This document shows, piece after piece, positions 1 to 7,609 of a stretch of 64,000 nucleotides of DNA. The notes beneath the pieces were generated by a model, which was given only the letters and a program-made list of their open reading frames with translations, made no database searches and was not told the origin of the DNA. The translations under genes were made by a program, and so were the position numbers. How positions within the stretch are numbered: the first letter of the stretch is position 1; each line of letters begins with the position of its first letter. Source of the stretch: Candidatus Hydrogenedentota bacterium (GTDB lineage: Bacteria; Hydrogenedentota; Hydrogenedentia; Hydrogenedentales; CAITNO01); assembly GCA_012730105.1 (NCBI GenBank), contig JAAYBJ010000146.1, positions 1 to 64,000 of the forward strand, read 5' to 3'.

Positions 1-348
1 GAAGTCTTCGTTGGCATAAAGTTTTCGGGCTTGTACTATGAGCACCTGAGCGAAGTCGGCATAAATCCGCCAATCCCGTTTCTCGTTCGCATCGGCCAAC
101 GTGCTGCGGGTTATATTCCCACGAATTCCTGCGTGAAAAAGTTTTGGAGCCAATGCCTGCAAGCAGGTCACGGCATCGCGAAGGCTCTCGCGATAGGTGA
201 GTTGAGCAAAGGCCATACAGAGAAATTGGTCGTAACATGAAAGCATACGAACCCGATAGTTGCCCCCGTAACGATCTACACATTTGTTGTACTCGTACTT
301 GGGGAGAAAATCCATCACCTGGGAAAACACCAAGCGTCCTGAATTCAT
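1..348 (-). CDS. IS4-family transposase with DUF4372 N-terminus, truncated by window edge
   Basis: The first 116 residues of a transposase are encoded on the minus strand from an ATG at 348, preceded by an AAGGAA ribosome site. The protein starts MNSGRLVFSQVMDFLP and contains CVDRYGGNYRVR, DQFLCMAFAQLTYRESLRD, GIRGNITRSTLADAN and KRDWRIYADFA. These match the conserved N-terminal DUF4372 region of IS4-family DDE transposases. The catalytic DDE core would lie beyond base 1. The reading frame is intact as far as visible. Its role is movement of the insertion sequence. Family assignment rests on recognised motifs, not on a search. Confidence 0.85.
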   Translation of the reverse strand, partial: MNSGRLVFSQVMDFLPKYEYNKCVDRYGGNYRVRMLSCYDQFLCMAFAQLTYRESLRDAVTCLQALAPKLFHAGIRGNITRSTLADANEKRDWRIYADFAQVLIVQARKLYANEDF

Positions 349-489
349 CAGAAGTTCCTTTCCTTATCGAAAAGGAAAAAGTATGGTGTAAATGCCCCAG
401 CAATTTGAAATCGAAAAATTTTTCCATGGCGTTTTGATACTATAAATAAAGGCCGAAACGACTATATCGAAAAAGTTAACCGGACACTA
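1..489 (-). mobile_element. IS4-family insertion sequence, one end (partial)
   Basis: The start of the window holds the 5' part of a minus-strand transposase followed, toward higher coordinates, by about 140 noncoding bases. I place the outer end of the element near 489, where the sequence GTTAACCGGACACTAGTG (475-492) looks like a terminal inverted repeat. The other end lies outside the window, so neither the repeat pair nor a target-site duplication can be confirmed. The element abuts a HEAT-type reading frame that is open across the junction, which suggests it inserted into or next to that gene. Confidence 0.6.
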
Positions 490-521
490 GTGATGCAGTA
501 ATCAAAACACAAGGAGGCCTT

Positions 522-956
522 GTGGAAACGTTAATAGCGATACTTAGAGTATACGACTGGGGCGGGGACCGTGGTTCGCTGATGGCAATAGACGCATCCA
601 TTGTCGCCGCTTATGGAAATGCCGAAAAACTGGCCGAAATCGAACAGGCCCTGCTGGAGGTACTGCAATCTGAGGCGCCCATCCCGGCCAAAGAATACAT
701 TTGCCGCCAACTTGCCCTCATAGGCACCGACCGTTGCGTTCCCGTGCTGGCAGCAATGTTGCCTGACGCGGAACTGTCTGACCAAGCACGCCTGGCACTC
801 GAAGCAATCCCCACTACTTTAGCGGACGAGGCGTTGCGGGCTGCCCTGGATAAGGTTGAAGGCGATCAACGGGCAGGCATAGTCAACAGTCTTGACGAAC
901 GAAAGAAACGACTGGTTACAAGCACGGAGCACCTCGATGCCAACGAAATTAAATAA
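522..956 (+). CDS. HEAT-repeat-like domain protein, probably a fragment
   Basis: The 144-residue product carries helical HEAT-like repeats: YDWGGDRGSL, then KEYICRQLALIGTDRCVPVL and ALEAIP. These resemble the first repeats of large HEAT proteins of planctobacterial genomes. In those proteins the segment after IVNSL normally continues into further repeats; here it ends in an unrelated tail of about 20 residues. The frame is open upstream to base 480, across the end of the insertion element. I use the GTG at 522 because AGGAGG lies just before it, though the spacing is short. The protein has no signal peptide. The likeliest reading is a remnant of a longer gene cut by the insertion; an autonomous small HEAT protein is the alternative. 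It overlaps the next gene by 20 bases. Confidence 0.5.
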   Translation: METLIAILRVYDWGGDRGSLMAIDASIVAAYGNAEKLAEIEQALLEVLQSEAPIPAKEYICRQLALIGTDRCVPVLAAMLPDAELSDQARLALEAIPTTLADEALRAALDKVEGDQRAGIVNSLDERKKRLVTSTEHLDANEIK

Positions 957-2400
957 AGATTCGGACAAGGCCAATACGATCACTCGCCGCGATTTCATCG
1001 GACGTTCCGCTGCCATGGCGAGTATCTTCGCTGCGCCCATGATTATCCCGGCATCCGCACGGGGCGCGGACGGCACGGTTGCGCCAGGCAATCGCATCAC
1101 CATCGGCCAGATCGGGCGCGGCATCATGGGGCGGGGCCATCTGAGCCGCCTCACGCATGATTCGGAGGTGGAGGTGATTGCCCTCTGCGATGTGGACAAA
1201 TCACGCCTCGATGAAGGCATGGCGGAATTGGCATCCGCCTACGCCGATAGGACGGAAAACGGGACCTACAAGGGGTGCACCGCCTATAATGATTATCGGG
1301 AAGTGTTGGCACGTGACGACATTGATGCCGTGGTCATCGTCACGCCGGACCACTGGCACAGCCCCATGTCCATCCATGCCGCGGAAGCCGGAAAGGATGT
1401 GTACTGCGAAAAACCGATCTCTATTACCATTGACGAAGGCCGTCAACTCGTGGAGGCGGTGCGTCGCAATAACCGGGTCTTTCAGAACGGCAGTCAATAC
1501 CGAACACACCCGGTTATCCGTCGGGCTTGCGACTTTATCCGGACGGGGGGATTGGGAAAGGTAAAGGCCGCCTTTACCCTTTGGGGCGACCTGGGCGGTT
1601 TCATCGGCGCCGAGCGATTTCATCCCTATGCGGCGGCAATCAATCCTGAGGTGACGGCGCGTTCCTTTGCCACGATGGATTTCGCCCTGCCGGGGGAACC
1701 CACTCCGGAAGGTCTGGATTGGAACCTCTGGGTCGGCCCGGCACTATGGCGTCCCTATAATTCCCTCTATCACATCAACCCCTGGCCGGGGGTGGTCCCC
1801 TGGTCCTTCTGCGAAGACTTCGGCGCGGGACCGTCCACATGGTACCACTCCCATGCGGCGGACGTGCTGCACTATGCCCTCGGCTATGAAGAAAGCGGCC
1901 CTGTTGAATGTATCCACCCCGGCAGCAACGCTTTTCCCACACTCACCTGCAAATACGCCAACGGCGAGTTGCTCCACCTGGTCAGGGGATGGGACGAGGT
2001 AAAGAACCTGTATGGCGCGGTGCCTGACACTGCGGTATTGGACGGTAACTTCGGCGGCGTGGTGGTGGGCGAGCGCGGCTGGCTGACCACCATGTCCGGC
2101 GGTTCCGGCGTCACAGGGGGCCCGGAAGAACTCATGGCGGAATACAACGCCTGGGAACATGATGTTGCCCTTGGCGACAAGGACCACCACGGGAATTGGT
2201 TCGAATGCATCCGGACGCGCAATAAGCCCCATTCCCATGAAGGTATAGGCCATCGCGCCGCCTCCCTGGGGCATCTGACCATGCTTACCTACAAACTCGG
2301 CCGTTCGCTGAAATGGGACCCGCTGAACGAAATATTCCCGGAAGACGAACAGGCAAATCGTCTGTTGCGCCGGGCACGTCGCACGCCGTGGCGTATTTGA
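937..2400 (+). CDS. Gfo/Idh/MocA-family oxidoreductase, Tat-exported
   Basis: A 487-residue NAD(P)-dependent oxidoreductase of the glucose-fructose oxidoreductase / inositol dehydrogenase family. The ATG at 937, with GGAG eight bases upstream, puts a twin-arginine signal (TRRDFIGRSAA, then a hydrophobic stretch ending ASARGAD) at the N-terminus, so export by the Tat pathway with bound cofactor is likely. The Rossmann motif GQIGRGIMGRGH is at about residues 50-60. The family motif CEKPIS is at about 167. The C-terminal half has the long aromatic-rich insertions common in the many paralogues of planctobacteria. The substrate, presumably a sugar or cyclitol, cannot be told. A longer start at 892 exists but would bury the Tat motif. 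Confidence 0.88.
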   Translation: MPTKLNKDSDKANTITRRDFIGRSAAMASIFAAPMIIPASARGADGTVAPGNRITIGQIGRGIMGRGHLSRLTHDSEVEVIALCDVDKSRLDEGMAELASAYADRTENGTYKGCTAYNDYREVLARDDIDAVVIVTPDHWHSPMSIHAAEAGKDVYCEKPISITIDEGRQLVEAVRRNNRVFQNGSQYRTHPVIRRACDFIRTGGLGKVKAAFTLWGDLGGFIGAERFHPYAAAINPEVTARSFATMDFALPGEPTPEGLDWNLWVGPALWRPYNSLYHINPWPGVVPWSFCEDFGAGPSTWYHSHAADVLHYALGYEESGPVECIHPGSNAFPTLTCKYANGELLHLVRGWDEVKNLYGAVPDTAVLDGNFGGVVVGERGWLTTMSGGSGVTGGPEELMAEYNAWEHDVALGDKDHHGNWFECIRTRNKPHSHEGIGHRAASLGHLTMLTYKLGRSLKWDPLNEIFPEDEQANRLLRRARRTPWRI

Positions 2401-2468
2401 GGAAGCGTATTTAGGCGCTAAAGGCCGTTTCGTTGACAATTAAGTATGAGTTTTAAAATCCTGGTAGC

Positions 2469-2486
2469 GCCGGCGTCCTCGCCGGC
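2469..2486. repeat. Short GC hairpin, intergenic repeat-like
   Basis: GCCGGCG, a TCCT loop and CGCCGGC form a perfect 7-base-pair hairpin 70 bases after the oxidoreductase stop. No T-run follows, so it is not an ordinary rho-independent terminator. Its core resembles short GC-rich intergenic repeats seen in several planctobacterial genomes. It is part of a 446-base gene-free stretch (2401-2846) that also holds the palindromic element at 2512-2667. Confidence 0.5.
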
Positions 2487-2511
2487 ATAGAACAACAAGA
2501 AAGACTTTGCC

Positions 2512-2667
2512 CTCGTTCCCAAATTCCTATTTGGGAACGCAATAACATGCGAAGTTCTACTTCGCAAGCCTGGGGAATATAAGACGGGTAAAAGCATGAC
2601 CAGAAAGCGGCAAAGGAAATGGAATTTCAATAGAGCGTACGTTCCCAAATTGGAATTTGGGAACGAG
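2512..2667. repeat. Palindromic REP/MITE-like intergenic element
   Basis: Two copies of the same hairpin face each other. CGTTCCCAAAT/ATTTGGGAACG lies at 2514-2539 with loop TCCT, and the same arms lie at 2640-2665 with loop TGGA. The outer ends read CTCGTTCCCAAAT at 2512 and ATTTGGGAACGAG ending at 2667, giving a 156-base unit bounded by long inverted repeats. A third hairpin, TGCGAAGT/ACTTCGCA, is at 2548-2566. The internal 70 bases encode nothing recognisable. The design is that of a bacterial interspersed palindromic element or small non-autonomous element. Copy number in the genome is unknown from this window. Confidence 0.7.
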
Positions 2668-2729
2668 AATGAAAACGACCGCTGTAGTGGGAAATACTTC
2701 ATTTATGCGATGTGCTGTGAAGGAATGTT

Positions 2730-2759
2730 TTGTTTTTGGCGTTAGGCATTATTTATAGT
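2730..2759 (+). promoter_or_regulatory. Possible promoter for the exported hydrolase
   Basis: TTGTTT (2730-2735) and TATAGT (2754-2759) are separated by 18 bases and sit about 90 bases before the start codon at 2847. The -35 match is weak; this is a pattern match only. Confidence 0.25.
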
Positions 2760-2846
2760 GCAAGGATTCCTGTGTAGTCGCCATGGTTCCAGAAAAACAA
2801 TGGCTGAAGTAGTTGGCGTTTAAGTTTTATATGGAAGGAATGACTT

Positions 2847-4844
2847 ATGAACTTGATACTTATTGCGTGCATGGTGATGACGGGAACCGCCGGTGTTGCA
2901 GATACGCTTGCGTCGCTTGAGGGCCAGCTGGATGGCGCGCAGCCGTCTGAAATGATGAAACAATATTTGACCGAGCATGCGATTACCCTTCTGGAAGAAC
3001 GCAAGGCGCGGTATGAAACCCTGAAAACGGAGGAAGAGGTTAAGGGGTACCAGGCTGATCTGCATGCTTTTTTCACGACGCAGTTGGGCGGTTTTCCGGA
3101 GAGAACGCCTTTAAATCCGCAGATCGTGGGCCAGGGCGAAACGGAATGGTTCCGATACGAGAAGGTGATTTTTGAAAGCCGCCCGAAATTCTATGTCACC
3201 GCCATTCTGTATCTACCGAAAACCGAAGGGCCATGGCCCGGCATTATCGTGCCTTGCGGCCACAGCGCCAACGGCAAGGGGATGGACGCGTACCAGCGTG
3301 CTTCCATGCTGCTTGCCGCCAATGGCATGGCCGCCTTGTGCTATGACCCACTCGGCCAGGGGGAACGGTACGCCTTCCTTAAGGAAGACGGGACCTGTGA
3401 ATTTGGAACCACCCTGGAGCACACGATTCTTGGGGTGGGCGCCATAATGACCGGCACCAGTACCGCCGGGTATCGCGTGTGGGACGGCATGCGTGCCATC
3501 GACTACCTGCAGAGCCGGCCGGATATCATTCCTGACCGCATCGGCTGCACGGGTAACTCCGGCGGCGGCACCCTGACCAGTTATCTTATGGCGCTGGACG
3601 AACGGATCCTGTGCGCGGCGCCGTCCTGTTACATCACCAACTTTGAAAAACTGCTGACCACCATCGGGCCCCAGGACGCCGAGCAAAATATTCATGGCCA
3701 GATTGCGAAAGGCCTGGACCATCCCGATTACATTCATCTGCGCGCGCCGAGACCTACCTTGATCTGTTCCGCGACCCAGGACTTCTTTGACATTACGGGA
3801 ACGTGGCAGGCTTTTCGCGAAGCCAAACGTCTTTTCTCCCGGTTGGGATATTCGGAACGGGTGGATTTGATCGAAAACGACGCTGAACACGGCTTTGCCC
3901 GGCCGCAACGTGAGGCCGCCGCACGCTGGATGAGCCGGTGGCTCCTTGGGAAAGACCAGGTAATAACAGAACCTGAGTTTACCGTACTGACGGATGAAGA
4001 GCTGCGCTGCACGCCGCAAGGCCAGGTGATGTTGATCGAAGGCGCGCAATCGGTTTTGGATTTGAATCGACAGCGCGCCGGGGAGTTGGCCGAAAAACGC
4101 ACCGTGTACAGGCAGGGTGTTGACGATGATACTTTCCGTGGCAAAATCCGGGAACTGATTGGGCTCACGGACGAGGCTGAATCTAAGGTCGAAGCGCTTC
4201 CCGCGCCCGGATTTACCGGAGATACTGCAAAGGCTGAACTGTTCTTTATCCAGCCGGAGCCGGGCATTCTGCTGCGGGTATATCTTCAGAAGCCCGCCGC
4301 ATTCACAGGTGACTATGTCATCCTGTGCCAGGAGAAACCCTTGGAAGACGTGTTGAACCAGGATAATCCAGGAACCTCGTTGCTGGCAGCCGGACATGCG
4401 GTATGCTGGGTCGAATTACGGGGTATGGGCGAAACAGCGGGCGTCTCCGTTGCCGATTGGACAAAACAGGTGGGTGCGGAGTGGCAGGATTATTTCCTGG
4501 CCTATATGTTGTCCAAATCCTACGTGGGCATGCGGACGATGGATATTTATGCCGTTGCCGATTTTCTTCGTTCCCGGGAAGAGCACCCGCTGCACATGGT
4601 TGCGCTCGGGCAGGCCACCGTGCCAGCCCTGCATGCCGCCGCGCTGCGTCCGGGCCTTTTTACGCACGTCATCCTTCAGGGAGGCATTCCTTCCTGGACG
4701 GAGGCGGTGAACACGCCGCGCGCCGCGCAACAGCTGGTGAATGCGGTGCATGACGCCCTTTCCTGGTATGACTTGCCTGATCTCCTCGCCCTACTTCCTG
4801 CGGAGGCGGTTACGGTAACGGACGCGACCGTGCCGCTTTTCTAA
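2847..4844 (+). CDS. Exported alpha/beta hydrolase, acetyl-xylan-esterase-like, two domains
   Basis: The 665-residue protein has a short signal peptide (MNLILIACMVMTGTAGVA). Residues from about 90 to 380 form an alpha/beta-hydrolase domain of the dienelactone hydrolase / acetyl xylan esterase type. The nucleophile elbow is GNSGGG with Ser238. The likely acid is Asp312 (ATQDFF) and the likely base His348 (AEHGF), so the triad is complete. A second half of about 270 residues (roughly 390-665) looks like a degenerate hydrolase fold without a GxSxG elbow. A periplasmic or surface carbohydrate esterase is the likely role; the substrate is unknown. A GGAATG site precedes the ATG. The gene stands alone between the palindromic element and the hcp operon. 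Confidence 0.75.
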   Translation: MNLILIACMVMTGTAGVADTLASLEGQLDGAQPSEMMKQYLTEHAITLLEERKARYETLKTEEEVKGYQADLHAFFTTQLGGFPERTPLNPQIVGQGETEWFRYEKVIFESRPKFYVTAILYLPKTEGPWPGIIVPCGHSANGKGMDAYQRASMLLAANGMAALCYDPLGQGERYAFLKEDGTCEFGTTLEHTILGVGAIMTGTSTAGYRVWDGMRAIDYLQSRPDIIPDRIGCTGNSGGGTLTSYLMALDERILCAAPSCYITNFEKLLTTIGPQDAEQNIHGQIAKGLDHPDYIHLRAPRPTLICSATQDFFDITGTWQAFREAKRLFSRLGYSERVDLIENDAEHGFARPQREAAARWMSRWLLGKDQVITEPEFTVLTDEELRCTPQGQVMLIEGAQSVLDLNRQRAGELAEKRTVYRQGVDDDTFRGKIRELIGLTDEAESKVEALPAPGFTGDTAKAELFFIQPEPGILLRVYLQKPAAFTGDYVILCQEKPLEDVLNQDNPGTSLLAAGHAVCWVELRGMGETAGVSVADWTKQVGAEWQDYFLAYMLSKSYVGMRTMDIYAVADFLRSREEHPLHMVALGQATVPALHAAALRPGLFTHVILQGGIPSWTEAVNTPRAAQQLVNAVHDALSWYDLPDLLALLPAEAVTVTDATVPLF

Positions 4845-4861
4845 CGAAGAAAACGAATGGA

Positions 4862-4890
4862 ACCAAGAATGAACACGAATAGACACGAAT
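4862..4890. repeat. Dispersed intergenic repeat, copy 1
   Basis: The sequence contains two near-identical decamers, GAACACGAAT and AGACACGAAT, behind ACCAAGAAT. A second copy of the same 29-30 base motif is at 35732-35761, also between genes. The two copies differ at a few positions. The motif has no coding potential; its function is unknown. Confidence 0.55.
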
Positions 4891-5000
4891 AATTCTGAAG
4901 TGTCTGTATCGTCGGATTTGTCAAATCCGCCCCCCCCTTCTGCTTGTGTCTTTTTTTGACTCGCATTGAAAAAGTAACGAAGAAACTATTTTTTTCCGTC

Positions 5001-5042
5001 TTGATCTAAGTCAAGGTAAAAGTTTTCCTTTCGCGGTAAAAT
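5001..5042 (+). promoter_or_regulatory. FNR/DNR/HcpR-like operator and promoter of the hcp operon
   Basis: TTGATCTAAGTCAA at 5001-5014 matches the CRP/FNR-family dyad TTGAT-N4-(A/G)TCAA. A -10-like TAAAAT is at 5037-5042. If transcription starts near 5049, the operator centre falls at about -41.5, the classical position for activation by this family. The site lies 75 bases before the ferredoxin gene that opens the ferredoxin-hcp-methyltransferase operon. Control of hcp genes by FNR-superfamily regulators under anaerobic or nitrosative conditions is well established; that it applies here is inference. Confidence 0.65.
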
Positions 5043-5088
5043 TGTCACGAAATGTGGAACGAAACGGCAACCGAGAAAGGAAAATGAC

Positions 5089-5880
5089 ATGCCGATAAGA
5101 AACATCATTAGAATAGACGAAGAGAAATGCACAGGCTGTGGGCAATGCATTGTTGACTGCGCTGAAGGGGCGCTTGCCATTATTGATGGCAAGGCGAAAT
5201 TAATCAAAGAAAACTTTTGCGACGGTCTGGGTGCCTGTATCGGCAATTGCCCTACCGGGGCCTTGACCCTGGAGGAACGGGAAGCGCCGGAATTTGAATT
5301 GCCTCCGGAAATGGCTCATGCCGCCGCGGCGGCGACGACCGGTGCTACCCACGCCCCCGCTCCGGTGCGGCCCTGTCCGTCCAGCCTTCCCGGTCATTCC
5401 GCGCATACGGCCCCGTCGGGCGGGTGTCCCGGATCCCGTGCGCGTCAGTTCCAAAGGCAGGAGCCGGAACAGGCCGCGCCCACAGCCGACGCTCCTTCCG
5501 CTCTGGGACACTGGCCCGTGCAATTGCACCTGGTTAATTTCGGGGCGCCGCATTTCCAGGGCGCCGACATCCTCATTGCGGCGGACTGCAGCGCCTTCGC
5601 GTGCGGTTCCTTTCATCCACGTCTCCTGAAAGGAAAAGCCGTCGCGATCGCCTGCCCGAAACTGGATGATCCCTCCGGTTATATGGAAAAACTGGTGGCC
5701 ATGTTTCAGCAGGCCCGTCCCAAAAGCGTCACGGTGGTTCGCATGGAAGTGCCCTGCTGCCGGGGCATTACACAGTGGGTAGTAAGCGCCCGCAGTCAGG
5801 CCGGCAGCGGTGTTGCGGTCGAAGAGGTCATCCTTGGTGTGGAAGGCGCCGTTATAGCGCGTAATACTTATGCGAATTAG
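5089..5880 (+). CDS. Hcp-associated 2[4Fe-4S] ferredoxin-domain protein
   Basis: The 263-residue protein begins with a bacterial ferredoxin domain. CTGCGQCIVDC (about residues 14-24) supplies one cluster motif and a second Cys-rich stretch, CDGLGACIGNC, follows at about 44-54. Residues 75-140 are a low-complexity Ala/Pro/His/Cys linker. The C-terminal 110 residues form a conserved domain containing AADCSAFACGSFH and MEVPCCRGI, with further cysteines. Proteins of this type are commonly encoded beside hcp in anaerobes and are thought to supply electrons to it. The start follows GAGAAAGGA. The Hcp gene begins 68 bases downstream, in the same operon behind the FNR-like site. Confidence 0.8.
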   Translation: MPIRNIIRIDEEKCTGCGQCIVDCAEGALAIIDGKAKLIKENFCDGLGACIGNCPTGALTLEEREAPEFELPPEMAHAAAAATTGATHAPAPVRPCPSSLPGHSAHTAPSGGCPGSRARQFQRQEPEQAAPTADAPSALGHWPVQLHLVNFGAPHFQGADILIAADCSAFACGSFHPRLLKGKAVAIACPKLDDPSGYMEKLVAMFQQARPKSVTVVRMEVPCCRGITQWVVSARSQAGSGVAVEEVILGVEGAVIARNTYAN

Positions 5881-5948
5881 GGTATAATAACGCTGTCGGT
5901 TTGTTTGCCGGACAGCATAGGTTGCAACTTCAGGAGAGGAGAATCAAA

Positions 5949-7598
5949 ATGTCGATGTTCTGTTATCAGTGTGAGCAAACTGCGCAATCCACGGGCTGCA
6001 CCGCCCACGGTGTGTGTGGCAAAGACCCCGAAACGGCGGCGTTGCAGGACTTGCTGGTGCATGTGGCCAAAGGTATTAGCCAGTACGCCCATTGCGCACG
6101 GCAACAGGGAGTCAAGGATGCCGAAGTAGACCGTTTTGTCATGGAAGCGTTGTTTACGACCGTTACCAATGTGAATTTTGATGCCGACACGATCGTTACC
6201 ATGATCAAGCGCGGCGTGGAACTCCGTGATAAGATGCGCTCAGCCTGTGGCCAGGCCTGCCAGGCTGCCGGCAACGGCCCGAAACCAGCGCAGGGACCTG
6301 CTTCCCTGGAAATCGCTCCAGACCGGGATGGCATGGTGCGCCAGGGCGTTTCCGTCAGCATTGAAAACCGCCTGCAGCATTTCGGCAAGGATGTCGCGGG
6401 GCTACAGGAATTGATCCTGTACGGGTTGAAAGGCATGGCCGCCTACGCGGATCACGCCTGCATTCTGGGCGTGGAAGACGATGCCGTCTACGCGTACACC
6501 CATGAGGCGATGGATTTCCTGGCGCGGGGCGTTGAGGATGTGAATGCGCTGGTCGGTCAGGCGCTTAAGGTCGGCGAAGTCAATCTGCGCGTCATGGAAA
6601 TGCTCGACGGGGCGAACACCGGCACCTATGGCCATCCGGAACCGACCCAGGTGCGGGTTACGCCGGTTAAAGGGAAATGCATCCTGGTTTCCGGCCATGA
6701 CTTGAAGGATCTGGACGAACTGCTCAAACAGACGGAAGGCAAGGGCATCAACGTGTACACCCATGGTGAAATGCTGCCGTGCCTGGCCTACCCGGGGCTG
6801 AAGAAATACAAGCATCTGGTCGGCAACTACGGCGGTGCCTGGCAGAATCAGGCGAAGGAATTCGACGCCTTTCCGGGCGCCATTCTGATGACCACCAACT
6901 GCATCCAGCGCCCGAGGCAGAGTTACCAGTCGCGCATCTTTACCTGTGGGCTTGTGCAGTGGCCCGGCGTCACCCATATCAGCGACCGCAATTTCGCTCC
7001 GGTGATCGAAGCAGCGTTGGCTGCGCCGGGATTTGCTGAGGACGAGGAAGCCAAGCATATTACCATCGGCTTCGGCCGGAATGCCGTGATGAATGTGGCC
7101 GGCGCCGTTATTGACGCCGTGAAGGCCGGCAAAATCCGGCGCTTTTTCCTCATCGGCGGCTGCGACGGCGCGAAACCCGGCCGGGATTATTATACCGATC
7201 TGGCCTCCAGCGTGCCGGATGACTGCGTCATTATGACGCTGGCCTGCGGTAAATATCGCTTTAACAAGCAGGAATTCGGCGATATTGGCGGTATTCCACG
7301 CCTGCTGGATATCGGCCAGTGCAATGACGCATACAGCGCCATCCAGATCGCGGTGGCCCTCGCCAATGCTTTCGAATGCGGCGTGAATGACCTGCCGCTT
7401 TCCATCGTGCTCAGCTGGTACGAGCAGAAGGCCGTTGTGATCCTGCTGACCTTGCTGCACCTGGGACTCAAGGGGATGCGCATCGGCCCGACCCTCCCGG
7501 CATTTGTCGGACCCAATGTGCTCAAGGTGCTTGTGGACACCTTCGGACTGACGCCCATCAACGAGGTCGAATCCGACCTCGCCGCCATGCTGGGATGA
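5949..7598 (+). CDS. hcp: Hydroxylamine reductase / hybrid cluster protein
   Basis: The 549-residue protein is a full-length class of Hcp. Its N-terminus, MSMFCYQCEQTAQSTGC, carries the cysteines that bind the proximal 4Fe cluster. The region with CGQACQAAG and the C-terminal segments around LACGKYRFN, IGQCNDAY and LSWYEQKA carry ligands of the hybrid Fe-S-O cluster. Hcp proteins reduce hydroxylamine and NO and act in nitrosative-stress defence and protein S-nitrosylation in the cytoplasm. The ATG at 5949 is preceded by GGAGAGGAG; an upstream in-frame extension to 5901 is not conserved. The gene lies between its ferredoxin and a methyltransferase and is probably co-transcribed with both. Confidence 0.96.
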   Translation: MSMFCYQCEQTAQSTGCTAHGVCGKDPETAALQDLLVHVAKGISQYAHCARQQGVKDAEVDRFVMEALFTTVTNVNFDADTIVTMIKRGVELRDKMRSACGQACQAAGNGPKPAQGPASLEIAPDRDGMVRQGVSVSIENRLQHFGKDVAGLQELILYGLKGMAAYADHACILGVEDDAVYAYTHEAMDFLARGVEDVNALVGQALKVGEVNLRVMEMLDGANTGTYGHPEPTQVRVTPVKGKCILVSGHDLKDLDELLKQTEGKGINVYTHGEMLPCLAYPGLKKYKHLVGNYGGAWQNQAKEFDAFPGAILMTTNCIQRPRQSYQSRIFTCGLVQWPGVTHISDRNFAPVIEAALAAPGFAEDEEAKHITIGFGRNAVMNVAGAVIDAVKAGKIRRFFLIGGCDGAKPGRDYYTDLASSVPDDCVIMTLACGKYRFNKQEFGDIGGIPRLLDIGQCNDAYSAIQIAVALANAFECGVNDLPLSIVLSWYEQKAVVILLTLLHLGLKGMRIGPTLPAFVGPNVLKVLVDTFGLTPINEVESDLAAMLG

Positions 7599-7609
7599 CG
7601 GGCGCCTGA

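Noticed and set aside
3213-4397. A 394-codon minus-strand frame
   Set aside because: It is antisense to the exported hydrolase with its complete triad and has no ribosome site or motif.
6402-7460. A 352-codon minus-strand frame
   Set aside because: It is antisense to hcp and has no domain.
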